Shown here in pieces: positions 51,061 through 62,901 of a stretch of 64,000 nt of DNA; the stretch's first letter is position 1, and every line of letters starts with the position of its first letter. The notes below the pieces were generated by a model. The model was not told the DNA's origin, did no database searches, and worked only from the letters and a program-made list of their open reading frames with translations. The stretch covers positions 21,291,029-21,355,028 of the forward strand of contig NC_087068.1 in NCBI RefSeq assembly GCF_963678635.1. The letters run 5' to 3'. This DNA is from Symsagittifera roscoffensis (Eukaryota; Xenacoelomorpha; Acoela; Convolutidae). Both the position numbers and the translations under genes were made by a program.

Positions 51061-53926
51061 TTTTTTTCTGTCAAGGAAATTTTTTTTTCTTGATGACCCA
51101 GTCAGTCGACATCAAAAAATGAATGTTTCTTCTGAAATTAGATGAAAAGTCCAAATGACAAAAGAAACTAGGTTGTTTTCACATGTCTGCTAGTGTTTTC
51201 AGGGAATCATCTCGAATATTCAGTTCAAATTTTGGGAATGGGACTAAGAACTCAATCGGAATGGATTTTTCTGCTTCAAATTTCAATTGGTAGTTGAAGA
51301 TGATTCAGTTTTCCGAAAGTGTCTCTGTTGTTTATCTGGGTTGATGTCAGAGTTCCATTCTGCTTTGATGGTGCTGAGTACTATTTGGGCTAAACAGACT
51401 TTTATCTTGTTCTTAATAAAATGTTAAGTTTTTTCAGATAATCCTGAAAGATGAAATTGGTCATGTTGATGCTCATTTTTACATACATTTTGGCATGTAT
51501 GGAAGTTCTAGAGGAGGAGACCGTGTTTTGTTGTGATAGTATTTTGTGCGTGGGGTAGTGAGTACTATGTATCTTGGATTTCATAAGAGTATGTTAGGTG
51601 AAAATGGACATTGAATGACTTGAATAGGGAGACTCTAGTTCAAATGTGTTTTGTTTTGCTTCCGTTTTGTGTTTTCTTCCTAATTTGGAAAAGTTTATTT
51701 AGAGGTGACTTTTACTAAAGTAGATTGTAGAACTGATAGTTGTCTTGTGTTTGTTCGTTTGAGATGTTGTTTCTGTCAATTGATGTTTTAGATTGAATAA
51801 ATTGTAGTTTTGGTTCGCTTTTGCTTGATGTACTGTGTCTTTACTTCGTTTTCAGATATGTCAAATTAAATTTATGTTTAAGCATTTTGGTACGTGCTTA
51901 TTCGTTCGTACTTAATCAAGCTCCTAACTTCCGCATGCTGCATGTGATACTTAGCTGAAAATGTTTCAGTTTCAGATTGTGTTTAGTGATTTGATATCGT
52001 ACGATATGTCTTGTTCAAAATCATTCTCCAGCTAACCGAATAAAAATTCGTGGATTAAGGTGACAACCACACGGAACATTAGCTCGAAAAGGTTTGAAAA
52101 AGTGAAAATAGCTACCTGACAAAGCCAAAGATGATGGATTAGTAGACTTTTTTGACCAGGAAATTGAGCAGGACCTTTTTAACTTGAAGACCTCAATTAT
52201 TTAAATAACTGAAAACCTGTAAAAGATGTAACCAAGTTGAACTTTGTGCTGCAGGAGCACCAAATGACAAATAGAGAATTGCGTGAAGTCGAATAAAACT
52301 AATTTGAAAGCCCTCTATCGTGGTATTTTTCTGTGGAAAGAGTACTTAAGATAGTCATTCCCCCCGGTCTGTGCTTTCAGAGTTTCAACCGGACCCTGCA
52401 TTCGATTGGACCCTGGTTTACTGAAGCGAACATTGAAAAAATTTTTCTGTTTTTTATTCCAAAACGCTAAAAGGCTGCATGGATTTGATCAAAAGGGGTC
52501 TTGGTAAGTTTCAAGATCAGATTTTTGCCATTTTTACAAAATCTGGAAACTTACTTATGGATTTTTATCCATCGACTTATCTAAAGTTTTGTTCTAGCTA
52601 TTGCCATTAGTCGTCTCTAGCGTTTTTTTGGCCTTTTTTCTTGTTTTTTGGCCTTTCTTAATGGTCTGAAAAATGTTTTTTTTTGGTCTTATTCTTGTTT
52701 TTTGGCCTTTTTTAGTGGTCTGAAAATTCTCTATTTTTTTTTCTTTATACCCAATAGCCTTTTTTTATTAATGAAATGGAAACTAACGGGTCAGAATTTT
52801 CTTCAACCTAAGTAACAGCTCAAAATTTTAAGGAACAAATGGAAAGTTTGACCTACTCCCATTGAAAATCAGGCCATTTTTGGCCTGTTTTCAGAGGGTT
52901 TTTCGTGATATCTTTATTTTAAACACTGTTCTTTGACCTCAAAATGATCTGCAACATGTGCAGAAAACCCTTGTAAAAATTTCTAGGAATTGTTTTCTCC
53001 ACTTCAAGAACTCAGTTTTTTGGCACCATTGTTATCGTTATGGTATCTTCAAGTATTTGGGTCAGTTTTCATTGACTCAGTTTTCATTGTCCAAATAGTA
53101 CAAGATGTTACATTTGAAACTATTTCAGTTTTGTAAATTATTTAGGCATAAAATACCTCTGATCATGTTCAATTTGGGCTGGGTTGCTTTTCTTCTTGTC
53201 GAGATGTGAACAAATGAAAATTCTGTTGAAATTACGTCAAGGCTGTCAGAAAAGAAATTTTTCAATCAAATGGTGACTTCTTAGAAATAAATAATTTTGG
53301 GTGCAAAAAATGGATTATTTTGTGTCCAGACTCATAGAACGAGTCTGTGTTTGGCTTATTAGGTTCACTGACGCAAAATTGTTGAGTTGGAACGTTTGCC
53401 TCGAAACGTATGTTTAAGTAAAATGAAACAAACAATTTTCTAGATCAGACCCAGGTAGTTTGTATGCGTCCTAGAGCAACATTCAAAGCTGGCCTAATCC
53501 TCCATCGTAGTCTAGAAATAGCAAAAAGTGTTGTGGGGAAGCAAAATTTTCACATTTAATTTTGAGTTTCCGAAGATGTTTGTGACTCTGCCTATTGCCT
53601 TTGGCAAGTTTAATTGGTCTAGGCCACAACCTAACTTTACGTGTTCTAGAATTTGACTTTAAGACTCTTATGTTGATTTTTCAAAAATTTGGTAAAATTT
53701 GGTCTTTAGTAACCAATTTTTTTAATCCATTTTTCTTGTTTTGTGCAATAATGCTCAATTAAAAAACCAGGCATGAGCCTCTTTTGGTACTATCTAATGC
53801 TTTTTGAGTACCTAAAATTGTGAAAAACAAAAATTGTGAAATTCCTAAAACTTTGAAATCCGAAGAGACAGAGAGACCTAAAGCGTGTTCCTTGCTCTCA
53901 AAAACATCTCCTTGAAGAATTCCAAT
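51061..53926. other. Unassigned decayed repeat DNA
   Basis: No gene is recognised. Bases 51430-51880 resemble part of the units in the array at 54405-57800 (GTTGATGCTCATT, TTGGCATGTATGGAAGTTC, TTGTGCGTGGGGTAGTGAG). Bases 52637-52730 hold a 68-bp tandem repeat around CTTGTTTTTTGGCCTTT. A perfect 7-bp hairpin CAGACTC/GAGTCTG is at 53327-53347. Confidence 0.6.
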
Positions 53927-54404
53927 GTATGATGGTAGGTTAGTGAAAATTTGTGGACGGAGCTATTTAGTTAAAATTTCGACGAGGAGGGCTCATTTGA
54001 TGAACCCGGTACTCCTTCTTTTTCGCATTGAAAATCTTTCTGAAAAATGGAGTTTCGGAGTTTGTGATTTTTTATCGTTTGCGTTTGTCTTTGAAGTCTT
54101 TGTAAATTATTTCGATTTTCGTCAAGTTCATGGGCTGTACGTGATTGTAAGACTTGAACTGAGTCTGCTAAGAATTGTTCTGGCTGTGCGATGTCATCTA
54201 TAATTGGTATAGTTTTCTGTCTAACTTTTAATGAACACCGTTTCTGTGTTTTCATAACCTCTTAAGCTATTAGTGGCCGCTATGGGCCTTAAACCAGATA
54301 ATTCTGTAATAGTTGGCAGCTTATGGACAGAAAAGAGATCGGGTTCTGATCAAAATTTCGTAAGTTAAGGAACATTTTCAAAAAAAATTTCGTCTAAGTT
54401 CTCA

Positions 54405-57400
54405 ATGTCTTCGACTGAGTATTGTGGCTCTGCAGGCGCAATTCTATTCTAAGTCTGTGAACTATTTGATTTTAGTTACAGCCTAATTCACGTGTAAGAT
54501 AACGGGACCGCGAAAAAACTTTCTCAACTCGGTAGCGTGAAAGCCAAAGTTTTTTTATGATTTCGACGAAAAAAATTGTTTTGTTTTAACAATGAAGGAT
54601 TCAAAAGTAAACAAAATTGGTATAATTTCAATGGTTTTGTTTGAGATTCCTTATCGTAGTAGGAACAACACTTATGATGGGATGGTAAGTTTCAACTATT
54701 CATTTTTTTTGTCGTTGTATATGACGTCTTTTAAGAATCTTGTATGTCGATTACATAGTCCGATTTCGGTTTAATCGGTTTTTTTAATTAATGCGAAATT
54801 TGAATATATTAGCCTAACGGGCTCTCTTGCCTGGAATATTGATTTCGTGCCTATTGAAGAGTGATAAGAAGCTAGTTCAATAAATCTGCAACAAACGAAG
54901 TTACGATTCTTACAATATCGGTAAGAATAGATTCAAGGATGTGACTATTGAAAAAAGTGCTTTTGCAACTGCTGCAGCCCTTGCGGTGGTCAGAGGTACT
55001 GAGAATAAGTCTTTAATGAAAACGTCTATTCAAGTTAATGCTTATGGGTACATTGTGAATTAAAATTGACCTACACAATTAATTTGCATCATATCACCCG
55101 GGAATGATTGTTATGATGAAATTGGCTCCCGATGTTTTTCAGCTAGTGTTTGGTGATCTTTTTACAGGTAGACATGTTTGGCAGATGTTACAGTTGACCT
55201 TATTGATGCTCATTATCACATTCATTTTAGCATGCATGGAAATTCTACGAGGCGAGCAGATTGTGATTTATTGTGATGATATGTTGTGCGTGAGGTAGTG
55301 AGGATCGTGTGTCTTGGATTTCACAAGTGAGTCAGGTGAAAATGGACTGTAAACGACTGGAATAGGGAGATGCTAAATCAAATATGTGTTTTGTTTTGCT
55401 ACTGTTTTGTGTTCTCTTTCTTGTTTAGAAGCGTTTATTTAGATGTGCCCTTGACTAGAATAGATTGTTGAACTGTTAGTTTTTTTCGATTTGCTCGTGT
55501 TGAGATGTTGTTTTGTCAGTTGTTTTAGCTTGAATAGATTGTAGTTCGTAATGACTTCGACTGAGTATTGTGGTTCTTTTGGCCCCCAATTCAAAGTCTG
55601 TGAACTAGTTGAGTGTAGTTAAAACCTATCTCACTTGTAAGATAATAGGACCGCGAAAAAAACTTTCTCAACTCAGTAGCGTGAAAGCCAAAGTTTTGGT
55701 GATTTTGTCGAGAAAAATAGTTTTGTTTTAACAATGAAGAATTCGAAAAAAGACAAAATTGGTGCAATTTCAACGGTTTTGAATGAGCTGTCTTATCGTA
55801 ATAGGAGCGATATTTATGGTAAGCTTCAACTATTCTGTTTTTTTTGTCGTTGCAAATGATGTCATTAGAGAATCTTATATGTCGATTATACAGTCCGATT
55901 TTTAGTATATCGGTTGTTTTTTAATTAATGTGAAACTTGAATCTATTGGCAAAACGGTTTTTCTTCCGTGGAAGATTGTGCTCGGTGTCGCGTCTTTTGA
56001 ATAGTGATAAGAGTTGTTTTGAATCAACTTGGCAAGGTTTGAGTAACGATGTCAATTCGATCATGTGTCCATGGTGTGTACTTTTATGATCCTTTTATAA
56101 GGAATCATGTGCTCTTTCAACTATTAGTACTGTCTCTGGGTGTTTGAGTGAAGCGTCTTACAATTTAACCCCTTTTACTCGATAGAGCTAATGCAAGAAA
56201 TCTGCAATAAATGAAGTTTCAATATCGGTAAGAATAGATTCAGGGATGTAACTATGTTGAAAAATATAGAAACAAGTGCTTTTGCAACTGCTGCAGCTCC
56301 TGGCCTGATAAGAGGTACCAAAAATTAGTGAAAACGGTAATTCATTTTAGTGCATATGTGTATATTGAGCCTGAAAATTGACCTACAAATTCAATTTGCA
56401 GAATATCATCTTGGTATGATTATTCTGATGAAATTGGCTCTTGATGTTTTTTAAGCTAGTGTTTGGTGATCTTTTTACAGTTAGACATGTTTGGCAGATA
56501 AAACAGTGGGCCATGTTGTTGCTCATTAATACAACCATTTTAGCATGCATGGAAGTTCAACGAGGCGAGCAGATCGTGATTTATTGTGATGATACGTTGT
56601 GCGTGAGATAGTGAGGATCGTGTGTCTTGGATTTCACAAGTGTGTCAGGTGAAAATGGACTCTAAACGACTTGATTAGGGAGATGCTAAATCAAACTTGC
56701 GGTTTGTTTTGCTTATGTTTTGTGTTCTCTTTTCAATTGGGAAGCTGTTGTTAGATGTGCCCTTAACTAGAATAGATTGTAGAACGGTTGGGTGTTTTAG
56801 ATTTGCTCGTGTTAAAATGTTGTTTTTGTCAGTTAATGTTTTAGATTGAACAGATTGTAGTTCTCAATTTCTTTGACTGAGTACTGAGGTTCTATTGGCC
56901 TATTTATAAGACTGTGAGCTTAAGGAGTGTAATTATAACCTATCTCACGGGTCAGATAATTGGATCGCAAAAAAATTTTTTCCACTCAATAGAGTGAAAA
57001 CCAAAAACATTGTGATTTTGCCGAGAAAAATAATTTTGTTGAAATAATAAAAGATTCAAAAAAGACAAAAGTGGTGCAATTTCACTGGTTTCGGTTGAGC
57101 TGTCTCATCGTTTTAGGAACAATACTTATGGTAAGCTTCCACTAATCTATTTTTTGTCGTTGCATATGATGTCAAATAAAAAATGTTTTTTTTTATTACC
57201 AAAACCCGGTTTTGGGTTAATCGGTTTTCTTTTATTAATGCGAATTCGATATTTATTAGCTTTTGTGGCAGATTGGGCTCGGTGTCGCGCATATTGAAGA
57301 GTGATAAAAGTTGTTGTGAAGGAACGTAGTAAGGTTTGAGTAACGAGGCCAATTTGATCATGTTTTGTTGGTGTGTATCTTTATGATCCTTTTAGAGGTA

Positions 57401-57800
57401 TCATGTGCTCTTTCAAATACTCCTGTACTTTCTGTGGGTGTTTGAAAGAAGTTAAGAGAAAGTTCAGAGATCTAACTATGTTGAAAAAAATCGAAACAAA
57501 GGCTTTTGAACCTGCTTCAGCCCTCGGGATGGTCAGAGGTACTGGGAATAGGTCTTTAGTGAAAACTTCTATTCAAGTTATTGCATGTGGGTACATTGAG
57601 TATGAAAATTGACCTACAAGATCCATTTGCATCATATCACCCGCGAATGATTGTTCTGATTAAATTAGCGCGAGATATTTTTAAGCTCCTAATGTTGCAG
57701 TTTCTAATATATCTTGCTAAGACTTTGGTGAAACCCGGGAATAGAAACGCTTTCGAAATTCCTGAGTTGTTCAATTATATCCTAAATGACCTCCCGTAAC
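54405..57800 (-). repeat. Tandem array of decayed integrase-like fragments
   Basis: Three units of about 1.15, 1.3 and 0.9 kb begin near 54405, 55552 and 56868, each at GACTGAGTA followed by GATAA-GGACCGC and AACTTTCTCAACTC-like strings. On the minus strand each keeps a strand-helix motif: VPLTTARAAAVAKALFS in unit 1, VPLIRPGAAAVAKALVS in unit 2 and VPLTIPRAEAG in unit 3. In units 1 and 2 nearby text resembles an integrase finger and post-core helix (CNICQTCLPVKRS, NFVCCRFIELA). VPLxTAxAxxVAKAL is typical of retroelement integrase cores. Units are strongly diverged, so the array is old. Confidence 0.5.
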
Positions 57801-58439
57801 TGAGATATGAGTCTGAATAAAACTTCGTTTCCAAGTAATTAGGTATGCAAGCTTGTCTATGACTGAGTTTCCCGGAGTCTTCCAAAGATTCCATTTCTTA
57901 GCTCTAGTCTTTCCTTGATTTTGTGGTACTTCTTTTTGTCCAACTTGCATCAGTCAATTTTTTGTTACATCCGTTTGAAAACCATTCCACATAATTTTTC
58001 ATATCTTAATCTTTTTTCTGTTTCTGTTCTAGGTCTACATCTACTAAAACCTTTTGACGTTTTGACGAATGTTTTGCGGATTACTATCTTGTATAGAGTT
58101 AATCTGAACAAGTCTTTGGATTGTAAAAAATTCTCCTATTTTCATTGCTTCTTGCTTCTTGTACTTGCAATAGATTTTGAATTTCTACTAGAAAATTTGG
58201 TTGAGACTCTAGAGCTTCTGTAATTTCTGGGCTAATTGTTTTGTCTTTGCTGAATGTTGAACTTTGCTCCGATAACTCAAAGTTAGAAAATTTTACGTCC
58301 AATGTTTTTGCTCTTGAGTGGACTAATATGTGTCTCGTTGGAATTGCATCCTACAATTGTAGTTCTACACATTCATTGATTTATGTCAGTTTGCATCCTT
58401 GAAAGAAATTTGTTTTTTCTGGGATATGCGCCAGAACTA
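57801..58439. other. Unassigned stretch between decayed pol pieces
   Basis: No firm gene. A minus-strand frame at 58099-58302 reads ISPEITEALESQPNFLVEIQ, not recognised. It may be pol sequence between RNase H and integrase. Confidence 0.4.
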
Positions 58440-59195
58440 TGTTAAATGACAAGACTCTGTCCAAAAAACTCCAAATTGATGGTGGCAGCGTTTTACTTGG
58501 AAAAAGGATGTTAAGCTTTTGTTACTTGTTAGGATTAAGACAGGTATTTCGCATCCCCAAATTTAGTGCGAAAATTTTTCCAGAGTAAAATACAAGCTCA
58601 GAATTTTTTGCAAGAAAAAGGATAATTAAGTTGACCTGAGTAAAATAATCTTGAAACATATGAAACTGGTGCATAACTTTTTCTTTTTTTTCGGATTTTC
58701 CTGTTTGAACATTATTTTATATCCTAAAGACGAAACCGCTGTTATGATAATGGCATTACAGAGTATCACATGTTGCTGATCGGGATTTGCTATTCTCAGC
58801 GTGGCTTTCGTTGCATTTGAGAGATACTCTTTCGAACTTTTAAATACTTTTGATGGCTTCCGTTTACTTTAAAATTGACGTCTTTCCCTGAAAAATTATA
58901 AAAAAGCATCAGTTTTTCACCTAGGTTAGGTAAGAATGATCTAAAGAATTGAACAAAGCCTAATAATCTTTGTTTGCTTGACTGTGTGTGGCATTCTCAT
59001 TTTTCTCAGAAATTTTCGATACTTTTACGTTTAGTATTTCCTAAGATAGTAATTGATGGCAAACTCGCATTTCTTTGGTGACAGTTTTAATCCTGAGCGT
59101 CTCAAGCATTTGAAAACTTTCTTAAAATTGGGATCATTTCTTGAAAATCTGTTTTTCCTGCGCCTATGTCATCCATGAATTGCTTACATAGACCT
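58440..59195 (-). pseudogene. Gypsy-type RT/RNase H remnant, minus strand
   Basis: Sense reading from 59190 gives CKQFMDDIGAGK, the RT catalytic FMDD, then LKLSPKKCEFA. LLGFVQFFRSFLPNLGEKL (about 58918-58979) and, in RNase H, ATLRIANPDQQHVILC and TSNKSLTSFFQVKR follow. These are the usual gypsy blocks from the YxDD palm motif through the connection, with frameshifts. It differs clearly from the giant elements' RT (FVDD/YVDD, FANYYREF), so it is another family. The 5' part is cut off where copy C begins at about 59205. Confidence 0.65.
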
Positions 59196-59204
59196 GAAAT
59201 AATG

Positions 59205-59730
59205 CAGGAGTTTGATACTGGGTGACAGTTTGGTGAGAGTTCTCCAAAACCTGAGGATCACCACGGTGATGGCCTTTGGAGGTGCAACGATAGCCCAGCT
59301 ATTTCGAATGGTGGAGGTGATGGACCCAGGGAGGATCCCTAACATAATGATCCTAGTAGGGACAAACAATATTTCTAGAGGCTCATATGAGAAAGAGGCA
59401 CAATGGGAATCGATGATGGTGTGCCTTTTCACTACTCTCTGGCAGAAATTCAAGTGTGCGGTACTGACCGTCTGCACCATACCAATGAGCATAAAAACGT
59501 TGACATCGACAGGAAAGAGGCATAATGAAAGAGTCATCAGGTGGAACAACGTAATGAGAAATCTGGCGAGTCGGAATGCTAGACGGATGATCCTTATGGA
59601 CATTGAACACGAGCTGAGAGCTATGGATCAGGCCAGACTAACCACCGATGGGATCCAATTTGATAGTGTCGAAGGACAAGCCTGGATGAACCGAGTCTTC
59701 CAGGAGCGACTGGATGAAATGGAGTGCTAA
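59205..59730 (+). pseudogene. Copy C, SGNH-like domain (truncated start)
   Basis: It reads ILGDSLVRVL, MAFGGATIAQLF, ILVGTNNISRG and LTTDGIQFDSVEGQAW. The nucleophile block is intact, but Asp of GTND is Asn and His of DGIHF is Gln, so the catalytic machinery is damaged. It continues through the codon where copy A has TAA 9655. TAA at 59728-59730 follows a deletion near the linker start. Confidence 0.8.
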
Positions 59731-60612
59731 AGAAAGAAGAAACAACGGACGAGCCGGCAATTTCAACCTTTGTGCCCCCTAACCTATGCCACCTTTTGTC
59801 CCAGCCGTGAACTACAATCAGCAAAGCTCTAGCGAGCCATGGCAAAGGACGGATGTACAGGACCGATTGGGAGAATGCCAGTAAGAAGAACCATTCATCC
59901 AAGGCGAAGGTTAGGACCTGTCAATCCGACCGCGGAGACGACAAGCACCTCGAGATCAGAGACTAGATCAGAGACAACGATTGCCAGCCGAGAGGAGCGA
60001 CGACCAGACAGGAGCTCTTTGATGTGGTCGAGGCCCATACCTTCTCCCTGGAATATCTACAAACAGGACCTGATGAAATTGAACCTTCAGACGGTAAGGC
60101 TTGGAGCAGATGCCATAAGGATGTTAAATGGAGCGAGACTATTCGTCAACGGACTGTACTCGATCACAGGCGTGGACTGGTTGATAGCAGCTGGCATAAA
60201 CTTCAGCTCCACGATCGCCTTGAGATTTGCTGACTTAGAGGGACTGCCCTCAAACAATACAATGGGTCCAGTAAATGAAAGACCTTTGCAAGATGTAAAA
60301 CTGAATCATGATGAAGGAAATCGAGGAAAAATGCCGGGAAGGTTCTTGACAACGAGGGCACCAATAGGACAACACGTGAAAATGTTCAAGCAAATACGAT
60401 CACCCCCAGATCACGTAAAAGATAGGGCGTACCCGAAGCAAGTGACTCAAGAAGGCGATCTTCAGAGATATGGTGGAATGAAGACAATTCGGAAAGACGA
60501 TACCATCTTTGCAGCGTATGACAAAGCAGAAATGAGAAAAGCAACGATTATGATAGTCGCGAACTCAGACTTCGTACACACCTCTGAGATCTGTTTTGGC
60601 CTGACGTTATAA
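59731..60612 (+). pseudogene. Copy C, linker and GVDWL block
   Basis: It contains TIHPRRRLGPVNP, an Arg/Ser/Thr linker, SLMWSRPIPSPWNIYKQDL (a segment deleted from copy A), YSITGVDWLIAAGINFSS and ADLEGLPSNNTMGPVN. A frameshift near 60590, at the FWPDVIML motif, ends the reading at 60612. The intact PIPSPW segment helps define the family consensus. Confidence 0.72.
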
Positions 60613-61622
60613 TGTTGGCAGCGGTCGACCTGGACCTAATGCAGTCGCTGTCAATGGCCATCGGAGTACAAAGACAGACGGAAGTGAAACCAATCACAAT
60701 CGTATTTGCCGGTATAAACGACTATCTACACAGTAGGGGTTTCCTGAGCAGATTCAGAGAGCATCTGACGGCCGAAGACGCAGTATGACCAGCTATAAAG
60801 GATATCCTCGAATCGATTTGAGAAGTAGTGGACACCCTGAAAGAACGTGCCTTCCCCAAGATAACACCGAGAGCCGTGTTTGTATTGTCTCCGGGATATG
60901 CACATCTCGCGGATGGACTGAAATTTGTATAAGCGATGGTGGCGTTGCTCTCGGAAGGGAAGTATGATGTGATCGTATCTGCCCTAAATTGCGGAATAGA
61001 GATGGAGAACCCAAGACCACTTAGGGCGCATTGACCTGCGTTGTGGTGTGGAATCTCGAATGCGATGGGAGGATTTAAGAACCATTTACTACACATGTTA
61101 GTGTTAGACGAAGTACTGTGGTTGGAACTGTCCAACTTCAGCCGACAACTCAAACTGAAACCAGGAATTGACGAGGAGCATCTAGTAATTGTAGCGATAT
61201 CTAATGACTTATGGTTCCGAGGAATGGAAAAGAAAGAGGAAGGAAAAACAAGGAAAAGTTCCAAGGAGACGAGAGCTCACTTGGAAGCGATGGCCCTGAG
61301 AACGAAACCAGAGGCTAACACGTGGCTGCACTTGACCCCTCGAATAGCCGCATTGGGCATGGACGCTTTCGGGCGAGGCCCAGTGATGATCAGGAAAATC
61401 CATGCCTACCTGGTGAAAGAGGTAAACCTGGCCAAAAAAGCTGAAGAAAAGTCAGCCGAGTTCGTAAACAGAGTGTGCCAAGTTACCCTGGAAGCTTTCT
61501 GGTTACAGAATGTAAAGAGAGAAGAAGACGTTGATCGGACTGACAGCATGCTGGAAGGGATAGGAGCCGGATGGACCGCGTCCTTCTTGGCAAAAATTTA
61601 CCATCACTTTCTCGATACATGA
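60613..61622 (+). pseudogene. Copy C, GxND-like region
   Basis: Frame 2 reads IVFAGINDYLHSRGFLSRF, matching copy A, with stops from 60786 on. From 61041 frame 3 gives LLHMLVLDEVLWLELSNFSRQL, RTKPEANTWLHLTPRIAALG and GAGWTASFLAKIYH. The Trp codon here replaces the TGA of copy A at 11831. It ends in a frameshift at 61620. Confidence 0.68.
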
Positions 61623-62901
61623 TAAAATAATTTCTCCAAGCAGTCGTAGACGTATCGATCGTTGAATTACTAGTCCTGTTTGTGACGTTTGGAGCAGAGA
61701 ACTTCGTGAGAGGACCAGTGATACTGCTCACCGAAGGAGTGCAGAATTTGTGACTAGATGGACTTCCAACGTTAATTGCGATAAGACACGGAAACTTGGG
61801 AGGGTTGATGAAAATTACACGTTACCCCGAGCAGATGAGCAAGAACGTGAGGAGATTCGACGTGAAGTGACCCACGGTTTCCTGGACTAAGATAAGGATT
61901 TGCGACTTACTCTTATCCAATACCTTCTGTAGCAGAATCGCTTTGGAACAGGAGAGGATAAGACCATTCAGAAGGAGGAAGACGTGCGAGGTCATGCTGG
62001 GGGCATGAACCTGCTAACTGACCTGAGCTTGGCTATGAGGACCGATCCCTTATCATTGATCAGAGGAGCCACAAAGTTCGTGATAGTGATATACGGTCCG
62101 GCAGTCACGTTTGCGTTCCCTGACGTTGAGGTGGAGGCTTATAGGAGGTCGGTGTTGCACCTGAACCTCATATCTGCAGTGGACGGAAGTGCACTTAACT
62201 TGTGTGAGCAACACGCATTACGAGAGTTGATGAGTTAGGACTTGTTATTCGCGAAGTTATCAGAGCCGGAGACGACCGTCATAGACTTTGATGATCACTT
62301 CCGAGGGCACATCGAGGTATTCCCGAAGCTCTGGAATCTAAGGCCCTACGATAAAACAAACGGCCAAGTCACAAGAATTCCTCGATTGACTGCAGCTGAG
62401 AAACGAAGGTATGGGGTGACTACAAGAAACTGCCAGAAATTGATCCCTGAATTTCTTTTGATTAGAAGGATGTTGCTCGGAGCAGACGCCGTATTTCAAA
62501 TCCCTAGGTTGACAGCCTTTGAAGCTAATGAAAGGAGGTTAGACCGGTGCTTCGTAGGCAGAAACGCCGCAGTGCTGCAGTATACGCAGTTTGTCTACAG
62601 GGATGAAACAACGAGGACACGAATGAACAATACAGCGTCTCCGAAGCCTGGACAATTTGACGAGGAATGGGCGAAACTAGATCTAGCGCCTATGGTCATG
62701 AGAGGCAAGGCTGACTTACCAGAAGCCTCCCTAATCTTAACGAGTGTAAAACCAGAGTTAACGATGGGTGGAACACTACAGACTACAACCACGCTAGCAC
62801 CCTTCGGCAGTGAAGAATTCAAGGTAGTTCACGGAGAAGAGGAAGATCAGTCAGCTGGCAGACTAGTAATACCAAAATTTCCAGATAGAGCAAGGGATTA
62901 A
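61623..62901 (+). pseudogene. Copy C, middle conserved segments
   Basis: Readings include LLTDLSLAMRTDPLSLIRG, VIYGPAVTFAFPDVEVEAYR, LHLNLISAVDGSALNLCEQ (deleted in copy A), then a TAG at 62236-62238, followed in the same frame by LLFAKLSEPETTVIDFDDHF, FPKLWNLRPYD, IRRMLLGADAVFQ and AAVLQYTQFVY, ending at TAA 62899-62901. Same order as A and B. Confidence 0.7.
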
